The notes beneath the pieces were generated by a model. That model saw only the letters and a program-made list of their open reading frames with translations. It ran no database searches and was not told the origin of the DNA. DNA of 64,000 nucleotides from CAYSPS01 sp964432975. Its GTDB lineage: Bacteria; Babelota; Babeliae; Babelales; UBA12409. Below are positions 26,631 through 35,456 of this stretch, piece by piece. Location of the stretch: NCBI GenBank assembly GCA_964432975.1, contig CAYSPS010000002.1, forward strand, positions 1 to 64,000. Direction: 5' to 3'. Within the stretch, counting starts at the first letter, position 1; every line of letters starts with the position of its first letter. The translations under genes were made by a program, and so were the position numbers.

Positions 26631-27317
26631 CTACTTTTGATACAAAAATTTAACTTCGACACGACGGTTCGGTGCTTGCGCAACTTTACCACTTGCGCGC
26701 GTCAATACACGGCTCGTGCCACGCCCAACAGCTTTAATGCTGCTTGCAGGAACGCCTTGTTCAATAAATGCACGCTTGATGGCATCGGCACGACGTTGTG
26801 AAAGCGCTTGATTGTACAACTGTGAGCGCGTAATTAAGCACGAGTGCCCTTCAATAACAATCGTTGCACCGTCAGCAGCTGCTAATTTTGCAAGTTGCGC
26901 ATCATACTTAACCAATGGCTCTTGGTCTTTGCGAATATCAGCACGATCAAAATCAAAATGAATAACTTCTGCAGAAGAATCTTCATCAAGCTCTTGCCAT
27001 GCCCATGAATCATCAGTGTCAGCTTTGGTAGAAACTGCCGGTTTTTCAGGTACGGTTTGCGTTACCGGTTCTGGACCTTTTACTTTTGCCTCCGCTGCTT
27101 CAAACAAATCTTTGCCGCCTTCGTCCTCCAACACATAAGCCCCGAGCTCTTCATCATATTTTCCGCTTGCCGGCGCTATTTTACTTGGAGCAGCAGGTTC
27201 TTGAACTTTAGTTGCAACAGGAGTGGCTGGCGCAGTTTGTTTTACTGTTGTGCTTTTTTTAATACATGAAGGCAATACAAAACTCGCAAGTAAAAGAATT
27301 ACGTAATATTTTCTCAT
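26631..27317 (-). CDS. pal: OmpA/Pal-family peptidoglycan-associated lipoprotein
   Basis: A 228-residue protein. The N-terminal lipoprotein signal ends in the lipobox LPSC (Cys at residue 17). Residues 20-115 are a Pro/Ala/Thr/Glu-rich linker, and residues 116-228 are an OmpA-like domain: VIHFDFDRADIR, IVIEGHSC (usually GH.D), LSQRRADAIKRAFIEQGV and NRRVEVKFL. Pal binds peptidoglycan from the outer membrane and works with Tol-Pal. The normal Asp of the GHxD binding site is not seen in GHSCLIT, so peptidoglycan binding may be altered. No tol genes are adjacent. It is divergent from rng. Confidence 0.85.
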   Translation of the reverse strand: MRKYYVILLLASFVLPSCIKKSTTVKQTAPATPVATKVQEPAAPSKIAPASGKYDEELGAYVLEDEGGKDLFEAAEAKVKGPEPVTQTVPEKPAVSTKADTDDSWAWQELDEDSSAEVIHFDFDRADIRKDQEPLVKYDAQLAKLAAADGATIVIEGHSCLITRSQLYNQALSQRRADAIKRAFIEQGVPASSIKAVGRGTSRVLTRASGKVAQAPNRRVEVKFLYQK

Positions 27318-27459
27318 TGCACGATCCCATCATATAAAATTATAAAATCCTTAACAGTAATACTTTCGATGTTTTCAATAAAAGATACCGTTCACATAAA
27401 ATCTACGATATATTTAAAATAAGTAAACAAGTTTCAAAAAGGGACGGGACCGTATTTGT

Positions 27460-28992
27460 ATGAAAAAAATTGTTATCAGTAGCACACCATGGCAAACGCG
27501 AGGGGCGGTTTTACACAACAATCGTCTACAAAACATTTATTTTGCTGCACCGCACGTTGAGCAATTAGAGCGTGCTTTCTATCGTGGTGTTGTAACCAAA
27601 ATTCTACCCGGCATTCAAACAGCCTTTGTTAATATTGGTCAAGAAAAAGCTGGATTTTTGCATATTTCAGAAATTGATCGCGAGCTAGCGCTTGCACGCA
27701 TGCAAGATTCAGAAGTGAGTGATGAATTTGATGAAGAAAAAAAGGAAGAGCAACGACCATCTCAACGCCAGGCTCTTGATATCAGTAAAATTTTGCACGA
27801 AAACGAACCGGTATTGGTACAGGTAAGCAAAGAACCTGTCTACGAAAAAGGCGCCAAACTCACAACATGCTTTACACTTCCTGGAAGATTTCTCGTATTA
27901 TTGCCCAATATTCCGCGTATTGGCATTTCAAAAAAGATTGATGACCGCGAAGAACGCCAACGCCTTAAAAACATCGTCTTGAGCAATTTACCCGAAGGTA
28001 TGGGCGCAATTATTCGCACATCAACACAAAATCATACCGAAAAAGAAATCAAGCGTGATCTTGATTATCTCATGAAAACGTGGCGTACCATCTTAGACAA
28101 ATTCGCCAAAGCAACTGCGCAGGAAAAAATTCATGAAGATTTGCCGCTTGAACTAGCAATCGTGCGCGATCATCTTGATGAAGATGTTGATGAAGTGATC
28201 ACTAATACCAAAGAATCACAAAATAATATTTATCAATTTCTCAAAACAATCGCGCCAGAGTACACACATAAGGTAAAGCTGTTTAATGAACCCCCCCTCA
28301 TTTTTACCCACTTTGGTATCGAACGACAAATCGAAGCTGCCTTGCAAAAAAAAGCCGAGTTAAAATCTGGTGGTTCAATTATCATCGAATCAACAGAGGC
28401 CATGACGGTCATTGATGTCAACACCGGCAAATATACTGGCCGCGCTAATATGGAAGAAACAATTTTGCAAACTAATCTGGAGGCAGCTGAGGAAATTGTA
28501 CGTCAATTACGCTTGCGTAATATTGGTGGACTGATCGTTATTGATTTCATCGATATGTCGACAGCAGCCAATCGCCAACGCCTGTATCGACATCTTGAAC
28601 AAACACTTCGCGAATACGACAAATTTCAATCGGTTGTCTTGCGTGTGTCAGAATTTGGTCTTGTTCAAATGACACGCAAACGGGCCGGCAAAACGCTTGT
28701 ACAACAACTTACGCAAATATGCACGCTGTGCCATGGCACCGGATTTATCAAATCAATTGCTACAATTAGCAGCGAAATTCTTTATAAACTCAAAAGTATG
28801 CTGCTCGAAAAAGAACGTGGCATGAACGTATCATTGTTGGCGAGCACCCAAATTTTTACATATCTCACAGAAACGCAATACAATAGCATTCTTGAATTAG
28901 AAAAAACATTCGGCTGCACTATTATTCTAGAAAACAGCGAACATATCGAACGCGACGCCCATCATATCAAATTTTCAACAACCAAGACTTGA
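27460..28992 (+). CDS. rng: Ribonuclease E/G family endoribonuclease
   Basis: A 510-residue protein, RNase G length. The N-terminal S1 domain (about 35-130) has FVNIGQEKAGFLH, interrupted by a short acidic insert (SDEFDEEKKEEQR). Catalytic Asp residues lie in TVIDVNTGKYTGR (near 318) and IVIDFIDM (near 362). The zinc link CTLCHGTG (near 420) joins subunits. The long degradosome scaffold of RNase E is missing. It acts in rRNA maturation and mRNA decay. The start ATG follows a GGGACGGGA stretch; the divergent Pal-like gene shares the 140-base promoter region. Confidence 0.92.
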   Translation: MKKIVISSTPWQTRGAVLHNNRLQNIYFAAPHVEQLERAFYRGVVTKILPGIQTAFVNIGQEKAGFLHISEIDRELALARMQDSEVSDEFDEEKKEEQRPSQRQALDISKILHENEPVLVQVSKEPVYEKGAKLTTCFTLPGRFLVLLPNIPRIGISKKIDDREERQRLKNIVLSNLPEGMGAIIRTSTQNHTEKEIKRDLDYLMKTWRTILDKFAKATAQEKIHEDLPLELAIVRDHLDEDVDEVITNTKESQNNIYQFLKTIAPEYTHKVKLFNEPPLIFTHFGIERQIEAALQKKAELKSGGSIIIESTEAMTVIDVNTGKYTGRANMEETILQTNLEAAEEIVRQLRLRNIGGLIVIDFIDMSTAANRQRLYRHLEQTLREYDKFQSVVLRVSEFGLVQMTRKRAGKTLVQQLTQICTLCHGTGFIKSIATISSEILYKLKSMLLEKERGMNVSLLASTQIFTYLTETQYNSILELEKTFGCTIILENSEHIERDAHHIKFSTTKT

Positions 28993-29020
28993 TTGACAAA
29001 GAGAAAATTTTCTGTTAACT
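28993..29020 (+). promoter_or_regulatory. Candidate promoter for the 29081 gene
   Basis: TTGACA (28993-28998), a 16-base spacer and TTAACT (29015-29020), immediately after the rng stop. Confidence 0.45.
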
Positions 29021-29080
29021 TAAGAGTGTCGTCCTTTCACAATTTCTTACATAAACTGCTTAAAAAGGGGTTTTGAGTGT

Positions 29081-30562
29081 ATGATTAACTGTCGTACCAA
29101 ATTATTCTTTATCGTACTACTGTCTATGAAGTCGCTTGTCAGCATGCAATCACAAGAACTTACACTCTATAGCATACCAGACAAGCAGGAAGTTGCGATT
29201 AGCAACACGTTGTGGAAAACAGTATTTCCCTGTCTCCTTCTGTGTTGTCAACAACCAACACCAGTTGCCTCCATACCTGAGCATGCGCTTAATTTTTCAA
29301 GCGACACGCTCGGACATATTGAACAACTCTTGCGCGCTCCCATGCATGAGCAAGAAATCTTGAAAACATATTCAAGTCCAACCATACGCGATCTTTGGAG
29401 AGCACTTGCACAGCTGCAATGTAAACCCAACACTCGCCTTACGCACAGCGTTGCACATGCACTTGCACAACGCTTTTATCAAGATAACCAGCGCCCAGAT
29501 TTTCTCACCTATTTCCTGAACAACAGAAGCGAATGGCTGGCATACCTGACATCACTGCACAAGGAGTGGCCGCGATGTATCGTGCACCTTACGCTCTATT
29601 TATATCTGCTTTTAAATCGCAATGAACAAGTGTTGTGTGCTCCCTATTTTAATGAATGCATTTCACCGTTGGCATGTATACAAGAATGCCCAGATCAAGC
29701 GTTTATTGTAAGCGAAGCAACACCAGAACTTGCCAAAATTCTTCGGTTGGGAATACACAAACGTGCATACTCTGCAAAAGACTTGCAAGACTTTTGGCGG
29801 CTCATCATATCCGAAGCTGGCAATTTAACCCCATTTGTAAAACCGATTTTTCAACAATGCGAACAATATTATCAACCACCAAAATCTTGTTGGTGCTGCC
29901 ATACGCGATCAAACAGTTACCTCCGACCACCAGAAACGCTTCTTAAAAAAGCAGCTTGCTATTTTGATGTTACAAAAAACAATACAGCCCTTGCTCGATT
30001 GCTCGCACAGCATAAAATAATCACACCAACTAATTATTTGTTTGAAGCATACATTCATGGCCTCGGACTGATGGTGCATACGCTTCTTGAGTATGGTGCC
30101 AATCCGCTTAAACGAATAACGAACACGCTGCACACATCTCTTTCAACTGAAATGCATGCAATTGCAAGCTTTTCAGACGATGGAAGAAGATCCATTCCAC
30201 TTGTTGTACACGGCACGCGCCAAACAATTCTTGAAAAAGCACTGCTTATGTATGAGGAGCAACGCGCACAATATCAGTCAACCACATCAACCGATGAAGC
30301 TGCAGGGGCAACAACACCCGAATTTCAAAATAAATGTAAAATAATGAGCGATATGTGTATTTTGATGATCAATTATGCAAACAAACGATACCATCATGCG
30401 TTTTTACAACTGCTTCAAGAAAATGCCTTGGTCAAAGATCTTGTCTTCCTGCTGGTACCAGAAATGAAGCAATTACTCGAACCGGCTACCGCAGGAAATT
30501 TTGTAAGGTGCCCATCTCACGACGCTTCATCGGCGCATGGCAGCCAAGTAGCGCCGGCTTAA
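29081..30562 (+). CDS. Exported hypothetical protein with possible ankyrin-like segment
   Basis: A 493-residue protein with a leader (KLFFIVLLSMKSLVS followed by Met) and a GGGG site about 10 bases upstream. The body is helical with paired cysteines (CLLLCC, SCWCCH). Residues 320-350 (LFEAYIHGLGLMVHTLLEYGANPL) resemble one ankyrin repeat: the LL..GAdp ending is typical. No second clear repeat is visible, so ankyrin identity is tentative. The C-terminus is low complexity. The function is unknown; helical-repeat exported proteins are frequent in host-associated bacteria and often mediate protein contacts. Confidence 0.75.
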   Translation: MINCRTKLFFIVLLSMKSLVSMQSQELTLYSIPDKQEVAISNTLWKTVFPCLLLCCQQPTPVASIPEHALNFSSDTLGHIEQLLRAPMHEQEILKTYSSPTIRDLWRALAQLQCKPNTRLTHSVAHALAQRFYQDNQRPDFLTYFLNNRSEWLAYLTSLHKEWPRCIVHLTLYLYLLLNRNEQVLCAPYFNECISPLACIQECPDQAFIVSEATPELAKILRLGIHKRAYSAKDLQDFWRLIISEAGNLTPFVKPIFQQCEQYYQPPKSCWCCHTRSNSYLRPPETLLKKAACYFDVTKNNTALARLLAQHKIITPTNYLFEAYIHGLGLMVHTLLEYGANPLKRITNTLHTSLSTEMHAIASFSDDGRRSIPLVVHGTRQTILEKALLMYEEQRAQYQSTTSTDEAAGATTPEFQNKCKIMSDMCILMINYANKRYHHAFLQLLQENALVKDLVFLLVPEMKQLLEPATAGNFVRCPSHDASSAHGSQVAPA

Positions 30563-30567
30563 GATTA

Positions 30568-31764
30568 TTACTGCTGAACCAAAAGCGGCAATTGCATAAG
30601 CGGAACATATACTGCATACATAAGTCCCGCAATTAAAACCCCAAGAATAGCCATGAGTGCCGGCTGCAAAATCAGCACACAATGACGCACTATTTTGGTT
30701 GCGCGATCAGCATACAAACGTGCGCACTGATCAATCACAACAGCTAAATTACCGGTTTGCTGTCCCACTTCAAGCAGCGCATTGCACGCAACAAGCGCAT
30801 GCGTGCCAAGTACATCCGCAAATATTGCCGGAAAAGAATCACCTGCTGCAATACTTTCTTGCATATGCTCGATGCGCGCTCGCAAATCATCGTTTTTAAT
30901 TAACCGTGATGCCGTTTCAAGTGATGCCACCAGTGATTGCCCACCACGCATGAGCAACGCCACAGCATGCAAAAAAAGCGCCAATACAAATGAAACATAT
31001 ACAGACCCAACAATTGGCAACCGAATCAAAATCCAGTGCCAAATATGGCGCGTACTGCGTATATGCAAAAGTAACCATAAAACTAAGAGTACAAAAAAAA
31101 GATATCCGGCAATATGCAACAAGCTCATTGAAGTTAATGCACTGCTCAGTGCAAAAATGGTCGCCAATGAACCAGTCGGTTGTTGATTAAGCAAATGTAC
31201 AACATGCTCAAGCGATGGCACAATACCAATAAAAATAATCAATACAACAGTGCAGAAAAATAATAGTGTAACGATGGGCATTGCAAGCGCGTAACGAATG
31301 CGTCGCGCAAATTCAGCACGCAATCGCAGAAAATCACATAAATGCCCCGTTGCTTCAGACAAAGCGCCAGCTTGCGCGCCGGCATGAATTAACGTAATAA
31401 CAAGTGGCCCAAAACAACGAGGAAAGAGCGCAAGCGCCTCAGCAAGCGATAAGCCATGCAATACACCGGCATGTACCTCTTGTGCAATAGTACGCCGCAT
31501 ATGCGAGCCCAATTGCGCCAAAACTGCCAGTGCCGGCGCCATGAGCATGCCGGCAACCAATAATTGATGTAATTGTTCAAAAAATTGAAGTACTTCAATT
31601 GATGATAAACGCTCTACGAGCGCCAACTTTACTCGCTGCAGCGCACGAAGCTCTAGACCCGTTTTGGCAAGATCATATTTTAATTGCTGTGGACTTGGCG
31701 CCCATTGCACGCCATAACACTCATCACCATGCACATCAATAGCAATCCAACGATATTCTGGCAT
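30568..31764 (-). CDS. Type II secretion / type IV pilus inner-membrane platform protein (GspF/PilC)
   Basis: A 398-residue protein from ATG 31764, chosen because GGAGG lies at the right distance upstream; a longer in-frame start would add 25 atypical residues overlapping the next gene. Two T2SSF domains are visible: the first at about residues 65-190 (LVERLSSIEVLQFFEQLHQLLVAGM) with a membrane helix around 165-190, the second at about 265-390 with VALLMRGGQSLVASLE and a terminal helix. It forms the inner-membrane platform for pilin assembly or protein secretion. No other secretion or pilus gene is adjacent, so the system is either dispersed or partial. Confidence 0.85.
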   Translation of the reverse strand: MPEYRWIAIDVHGDECYGVQWAPSPQQLKYDLAKTGLELRALQRVKLALVERLSSIEVLQFFEQLHQLLVAGMLMAPALAVLAQLGSHMRRTIAQEVHAGVLHGLSLAEALALFPRCFGPLVITLIHAGAQAGALSEATGHLCDFLRLRAEFARRIRYALAMPIVTLLFFCTVVLIIFIGIVPSLEHVVHLLNQQPTGSLATIFALSSALTSMSLLHIAGYLFFVLLVLWLLLHIRSTRHIWHWILIRLPIVGSVYVSFVLALFLHAVALLMRGGQSLVASLETASRLIKNDDLRARIEHMQESIAAGDSFPAIFADVLGTHALVACNALLEVGQQTGNLAVVIDQCARLYADRATKIVRHCVLILQPALMAILGVLIAGLMYAVYVPLMQLPLLVQQ

Positions 31765-31783
31765 TAGATCCTCCAAGAAAAAT

Positions 31784-32074
31784 TCAACGCGCAATTGATG
31801 ATTGCGCTCCAAACCCGAGACGCGCCAAAATTTGTTCATAACTGAGCGTGGTAATTATTTTAATTTTTTTGTGACGTCCTGTTGCCCCACCGATTATTTC
31901 AAAAACCATACGGGGCTCGCCAAGTTTTTTGGCCAGAAATGCAATGAGCTCGTCATTCGCTTTCCCACGCTCAGGAGCGCTTTTTAAAAAACATTTCAGA
32001 TGCCCTTGTGTATCTAACACGATGTGCTGACGCCCGGCATGAGGAACTACTTTAATCTCAATAATCATGGCCAT
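31784..32074 (-). CDS. YggU/UPF0235 (DUF167) family protein
   Basis: A 96-residue protein of the DUF167 family: IEIKVVPHAGRQ, then CFLKSAPERGKANDELIAFLAKKLG and IIGGATGRHKKIKI are the hallmark blocks. The family is widespread and its function unknown. MIIEI at 32068 is an equally good start. It ends 19 bases before the GspF/PilC start on the same strand. Confidence 0.88.
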   Translation of the reverse strand: MAMIIEIKVVPHAGRQHIVLDTQGHLKCFLKSAPERGKANDELIAFLAKKLGEPRMVFEIIGGATGRHKKIKIITTLSYEQILARLGFGAQSSIAR

Positions 32075-32169
32075 ATTTGCACTATAGCATCGTGCTTCAT
32101 GCTTGCCAATTATATGTATTCTTTAGTAAGGTGAGCACGAGAAAAATTTAGGTAGGAGCAAAAAAACGC

Positions 32170-33567
32170 ATGCCTGATCAACAAAAAGTTTATGTGATCG
32201 ATACCAATGTACTTGTGCACGATCCAATGGCTTTATATGCCTTTGGCAAAAATCTTGTAGGGATTCCGATCAACGTATTAGAAGAACTTGATCGATTCAA
32301 AAATGAAAATTCAGATCGCGGCCGTAATGCGCGCGATGTTATTCGCCGGCTTGATGAGCTACGCGCACGTGGACCACTCAATGAGGGAATTCTTCTTGAT
32401 AATGGCGGGCATTTGCGTATTATTGTTATCCCACCACAAGAAATTCAAAGCCTTAAAAAAATTATCGAAACACACGATACAGGAATCTTAGCCGCTGCAC
32501 TCTATTTAAAAAAACAAAACTTTGACGTTATTTTTATTTCAAAAGACATTAATGCACGTGTCAAAGCAGATGTTGTCGGTATTGCTGCGCAAGATTATCT
32601 GCGCGGACGCGTAGCACGTGATGAATTCTACAAAGGTTGGATCAAAGTCCAAGCACCTGCAATAGAACTACAAAATGATCAACCAAAATTGTTGAAACAA
32701 TTAATCGAAGAGTACGAGCTCAAAATTAATCAATTTGTGTGGCTTGTAAGCAATGCAAATGAATTCCACTATCGTCTATGGCGTTATATGGGCAATGAAC
32801 AATTTACGCCCATTCAACCACCAAATCTCTCCTGGCCACTTCAAGCACGCAACCCACAACAACTTATGGCGCTTGATTTACTCATCGACCCTGCGGTGAA
32901 TCTCGTATGCTTACTTGGCCCCGCAGGCACAGGTAAGACATTTTTGGCGCTTCTTGCTGGTCTACAACAGGTGCTTATTACCAAGCGTTATCAAAAAATA
33001 CTGATTGCCCGTCCCGTCGTGCCCCTGGGACAAGACATTGGATATCTACCAGGAGATATTCAAGAAAAACTTCATACATGGATGCAACCAATTTATGACA
33101 ACATTGAACTCATCACGCACGAAACAGCACACGGTGAAAGCACATATCACTACGATCATTTATACACAGTCGCACGCGAAGGTGGCAGACGTAAAAAACG
33201 TCATGCTCGCCATTCTCATGACTATATTTTGCGACCACTTGATCATATGATCAAAGAAAATAAAATTTCGCTTGAGGCAATCACATACATGCGCGGAAGG
33301 TCTATCCCATATCAATATATTTTTATTGATGAAGTACAGAATTTATCACCGCATGAAGTCAAGACTATCATCACGCGTGTAGGGGAGGGATCAAAAATTA
33401 TTCTTTCCGGTGACCCCTACCAAATCGATTCGCCCTATTTAGACTTCAGCAGCAATGGCTTGGTTGTCGCAAGCAATGCATTCAAAAATTGCGCACTTGC
33501 AGGAACCGTTTATCTGGATATCAGCGAACGCTCTGAATTAAGCAAACTAGCTGGCGAATTATTGTAA
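32170..33567 (+). CDS. PIN-PhoH fusion ATPase
   Basis: A 465-residue protein. The N-terminal PIN nuclease domain (about 1-150) has VIDTNVLVHDP, EELDRFK, DTGILAAAL and IFISKDINARVKAD, so the acidic residues of the nuclease site are present. The C-terminal PhoH ATPase has Walker A GPAGTGKT (near 250), ARPVVPLGQDIGYLPG, Walker B YIFIDEVQN (near 384) and SGDPYQIDSPY. This is the PhoH2-like fusion, described as an RNA helicase/RNase in some bacteria. It is convergent with yidD and overlaps it by 9 bases. Confidence 0.92.
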   Translation: MPDQQKVYVIDTNVLVHDPMALYAFGKNLVGIPINVLEELDRFKNENSDRGRNARDVIRRLDELRARGPLNEGILLDNGGHLRIIVIPPQEIQSLKKIIETHDTGILAAALYLKKQNFDVIFISKDINARVKADVVGIAAQDYLRGRVARDEFYKGWIKVQAPAIELQNDQPKLLKQLIEEYELKINQFVWLVSNANEFHYRLWRYMGNEQFTPIQPPNLSWPLQARNPQQLMALDLLIDPAVNLVCLLGPAGTGKTFLALLAGLQQVLITKRYQKILIARPVVPLGQDIGYLPGDIQEKLHTWMQPIYDNIELITHETAHGESTYHYDHLYTVAREGGRRKKRHARHSHDYILRPLDHMIKENKISLEAITYMRGRSIPYQYIFIDEVQNLSPHEVKTIITRVGEGSKIILSGDPYQIDSPYLDFSSNGLVVASNAFKNCALAGTVYLDISERSELSKLAGELL

Positions 33568-33789
33568 CTTTTTCATTTTGCTCGCTTTAAATGGATGACA
33601 TGACACAACCCGTTTGAAGATCAGCCACAGTACGCGCAGGAGGCCATTGCCAAACTGTTGTACATCATCTAAAAGCATGAGCGCATAATCGGTACAACTT
33701 ACGGTATAGCGGCAACAACCAGGACTGCCAAGCAACGGACGGCTGTATTTGATAAGCATGTACAAGCACCAAGCAATTACACGCTGCAC
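33559..33789 (-). CDS. yidD: Membrane protein insertion efficiency factor YidD
   Basis: A 76-residue protein with LIKYSRPLLGSPGCCRYTVSCTDYAL, matching the family's cysteine block (C-R-(F/Y)-x-PSCS-x-YA, with Val-Ser for Pro-Ser here), and the terminal HP motif SCHPF. It assists YidC-dependent membrane insertion. It overlaps rnpA by 13 bases, in the conserved order rpmH-rnpA-yidD; yidC does not follow. Confidence 0.88.
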   Translation of the reverse strand: MQRVIAWCLYMLIKYSRPLLGSPGCCRYTVSCTDYALMLLDDVQQFGNGLLRVLWLIFKRVVSCHPFKASKMKKLQ

Positions 33790-34121
33790 AGGTGCCTCGC
33801 TAAAATATCAAGCAATTTCTTTCGCAAATCATCAAAAGAAAACGCACATGCAGGTGCTTTTACAATCACAGCAACGTCACAGTTGAGCCGCCCAAACAAA
33901 CGTTCTTGATAAAAGATATGCTTAAGCCGACGGCGAATTTTGTGACGCGCAGGGCTTGTCCCCACCGAACGCGATGCGACAATTAAAAGCCGGGCGTAGT
34001 CACGCATTTGAGGAGCAATCAATATGGTAAGTGAATCATCAACAAAAATACGCTGCGCGCTGTGAAACAGCGCGGCAATTTCAGAACGCGTAAATGAGCA
34101 AATAAGCCGTGCGTATTTCAC
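33777..34121 (-). CDS. rnpA: Ribonuclease P protein component
   Basis: A 114-residue basic protein that helps the RNase P RNA process tRNA 5' ends. The conserved RNR-like block is ARHKIRRRLKHIFYQER (near residues 58-74), diverged from the usual GNAVxRNRxKR, and the flanking beta strands (LTILIAPQ, RLLIVASRSVG) fit. It lies 12 bases after rpmH and overlaps yidD. The RNA component rnpB is not in the window. Confidence 0.87.
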   Translation of the reverse strand: MKYARLICSFTRSEIAALFHSAQRIFVDDSLTILIAPQMRDYARLLIVASRSVGTSPARHKIRRRLKHIFYQERLFGRLNCDVAVIVKAPACAFSFDDLRKKLLDILARHLCSV

Positions 34122-34133
34122 AAATCACTAATA

Positions 34134-34268
34134 CTAAACAGTCAGACGACAGCGCCCTTTGGCGCGACGACGTTTGACAATTTTACGGCCATCTTTCGAA
34201 CGCATTCTTTTTAAAAAGCCATGCGTTCTGGTACGTTTACGACGAGACGGTTTATAGGTAATAGACAT
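34134..34268 (-). CDS. rpmH: Ribosomal protein bL34
   Basis: A 44-residue, very basic protein of the large ribosomal subunit: [18 protein letters not shown], then [20 protein letters not shown] and RCRLTV. The KPSxRKRxRTHGF and GRKIxxRRRAKGR signatures are exact. It is the first gene of the rpmH-rnpA-yidD unit. It is short and easily missed by length filters. Confidence 0.97.
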   Translation of the reverse strand: MSITYKPSRRKRTRTHGFLKRMRSKDGRKIVKRRRAKGRCRLTV

Positions 34269-34323
34269 ACAAAACTTTCAAAAACTTTTTGTAGGAATAA
34301 ATCTCTCGTTATAATACCTAAAA

Positions 34324-35337
34324 TCAGCTTTTTTGGCAACTCAACAACGTACGCTTGCGCGGTTTTCGTCCAAGATATTTTTCTGCTTCAACAGCAGCAA
34401 TACATCCGGAAGCAGCACACACAATCGCTTGACTACAGGCGACAGTTGCTGCATTTCCAGCCGCAAAAACTGCTTCGCGATTCGTGTGACCAAGCGCATC
34501 AATTTTAATTTTTCCCTCACCATCCAATTCAAGTTGATTCTTAAAAAGATATGTAGCAGGTTCATATCCGATAGATACAAAAACGCCCCTTACATCAATT
34601 TTTTGCTCTGGTGCATTGGCACACTGCGCGTAAATAGCGGTTACTTTACTTTCATCTCCTACAATGCGCATAACTTTACACGAATGCCGAATTTCAACAT
34701 TCGGCAACCTTTCAATGCGTTTAATTTGTTCTTTGGGAGCTGTTAATGATGCTTTATCATTGAGCACGATAATTTTGCGGGCATATTTGCTTAAAAATAA
34801 GGTATTGTGCATTGCCATCATGCCGCCACCAACAACTGCAACGGTTTGTCCATTATAAAGTGGTGCATCACACAATGCGCAATTACATACGCCCTTACCC
34901 CAATACTCTTTTTCGCCTGGGCAATCGATCTTTTTGGCGGTCATACCAGAAGCAACAATCAATGCAGTTGCAGTAAGCTTGTCTCCGCCTGAAGTCGTCA
35001 GGACAAATGGCCGACGCTTTAAATCAATCGCAACAATTTCATCCTGCAAAAACTGCGCCCCAACTGCCCGTGCATGGTCAATCATCGGTTGAACAAGATC
35101 AACCCCTGCTATCTTTTCATGACCAGGCCAATTTTCTATACTCGGAACGGTCACCAAAACACCCGGCGTTAATGCAACGACCAATGGTTTTAGCTTCGCC
35201 CGTCCCGCATAAATTGCAGCGGTCAGGCCTGCAGGTCCTGACCCGATAATGATAAGTTGGTGGTGTTGTGTGGCGCCAGCAAATATACACGTTGCTGACG
35301 CTATGGCGAACCACCCCCCTGACATTAAATTTTTCAT
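34324..35337 (-). CDS. Exported thioredoxin-reductase-like flavoprotein
   Basis: A 337-residue protein from ATG 35337 with a GGAGAAG site; an upstream in-frame start adds 37 basic residues and no ribosome site. Residues 1-22 (MKNLMSGGWFAIASATCIFAGA) look like a signal peptide, which cytosolic TrxB lacks. Then come the FAD motif GSGPAG (32-37), a redox CALC (C153, C156) where TrxB has CATC, and a second nucleotide fold VVGGGMMAM. The NADPH-binding HRRxxxRA block is replaced by NDKASLTA (193-200), and the FAD-binding GDxx is replaced by GNAA. It belongs to the low-molecular-weight TrxR family, but NADPH use is doubtful and its location is probably extracytoplasmic. A normal thioredoxin is at 56379-56714. 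Confidence 0.83.
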   Translation of the reverse strand: MKNLMSGGWFAIASATCIFAGATQHHQLIIIGSGPAGLTAAIYAGRAKLKPLVVALTPGVLVTVPSIENWPGHEKIAGVDLVQPMIDHARAVGAQFLQDEIVAIDLKRRPFVLTTSGGDKLTATALIVASGMTAKKIDCPGEKEYWGKGVCNCALCDAPLYNGQTVAVVGGGMMAMHNTLFLSKYARKIIVLNDKASLTAPKEQIKRIERLPNVEIRHSCKVMRIVGDESKVTAIYAQCANAPEQKIDVRGVFVSIGYEPATYLFKNQLELDGEGKIKIDALGHTNREAVFAAGNAATVACSQAIVCAASGCIAAVEAEKYLGRKPRKRTLLSCQKS

Positions 35338-35456
35338 CACTCTTCTCCATACTCTTTGCTTTTCAGCATACAATCGGCTTTTTCTATTTTTCAATATTTT
35401 TTTATACAAAAAATGTTTGGTGTGCAAAAAGACGCAGGCACGCATCAAGGCACAGG

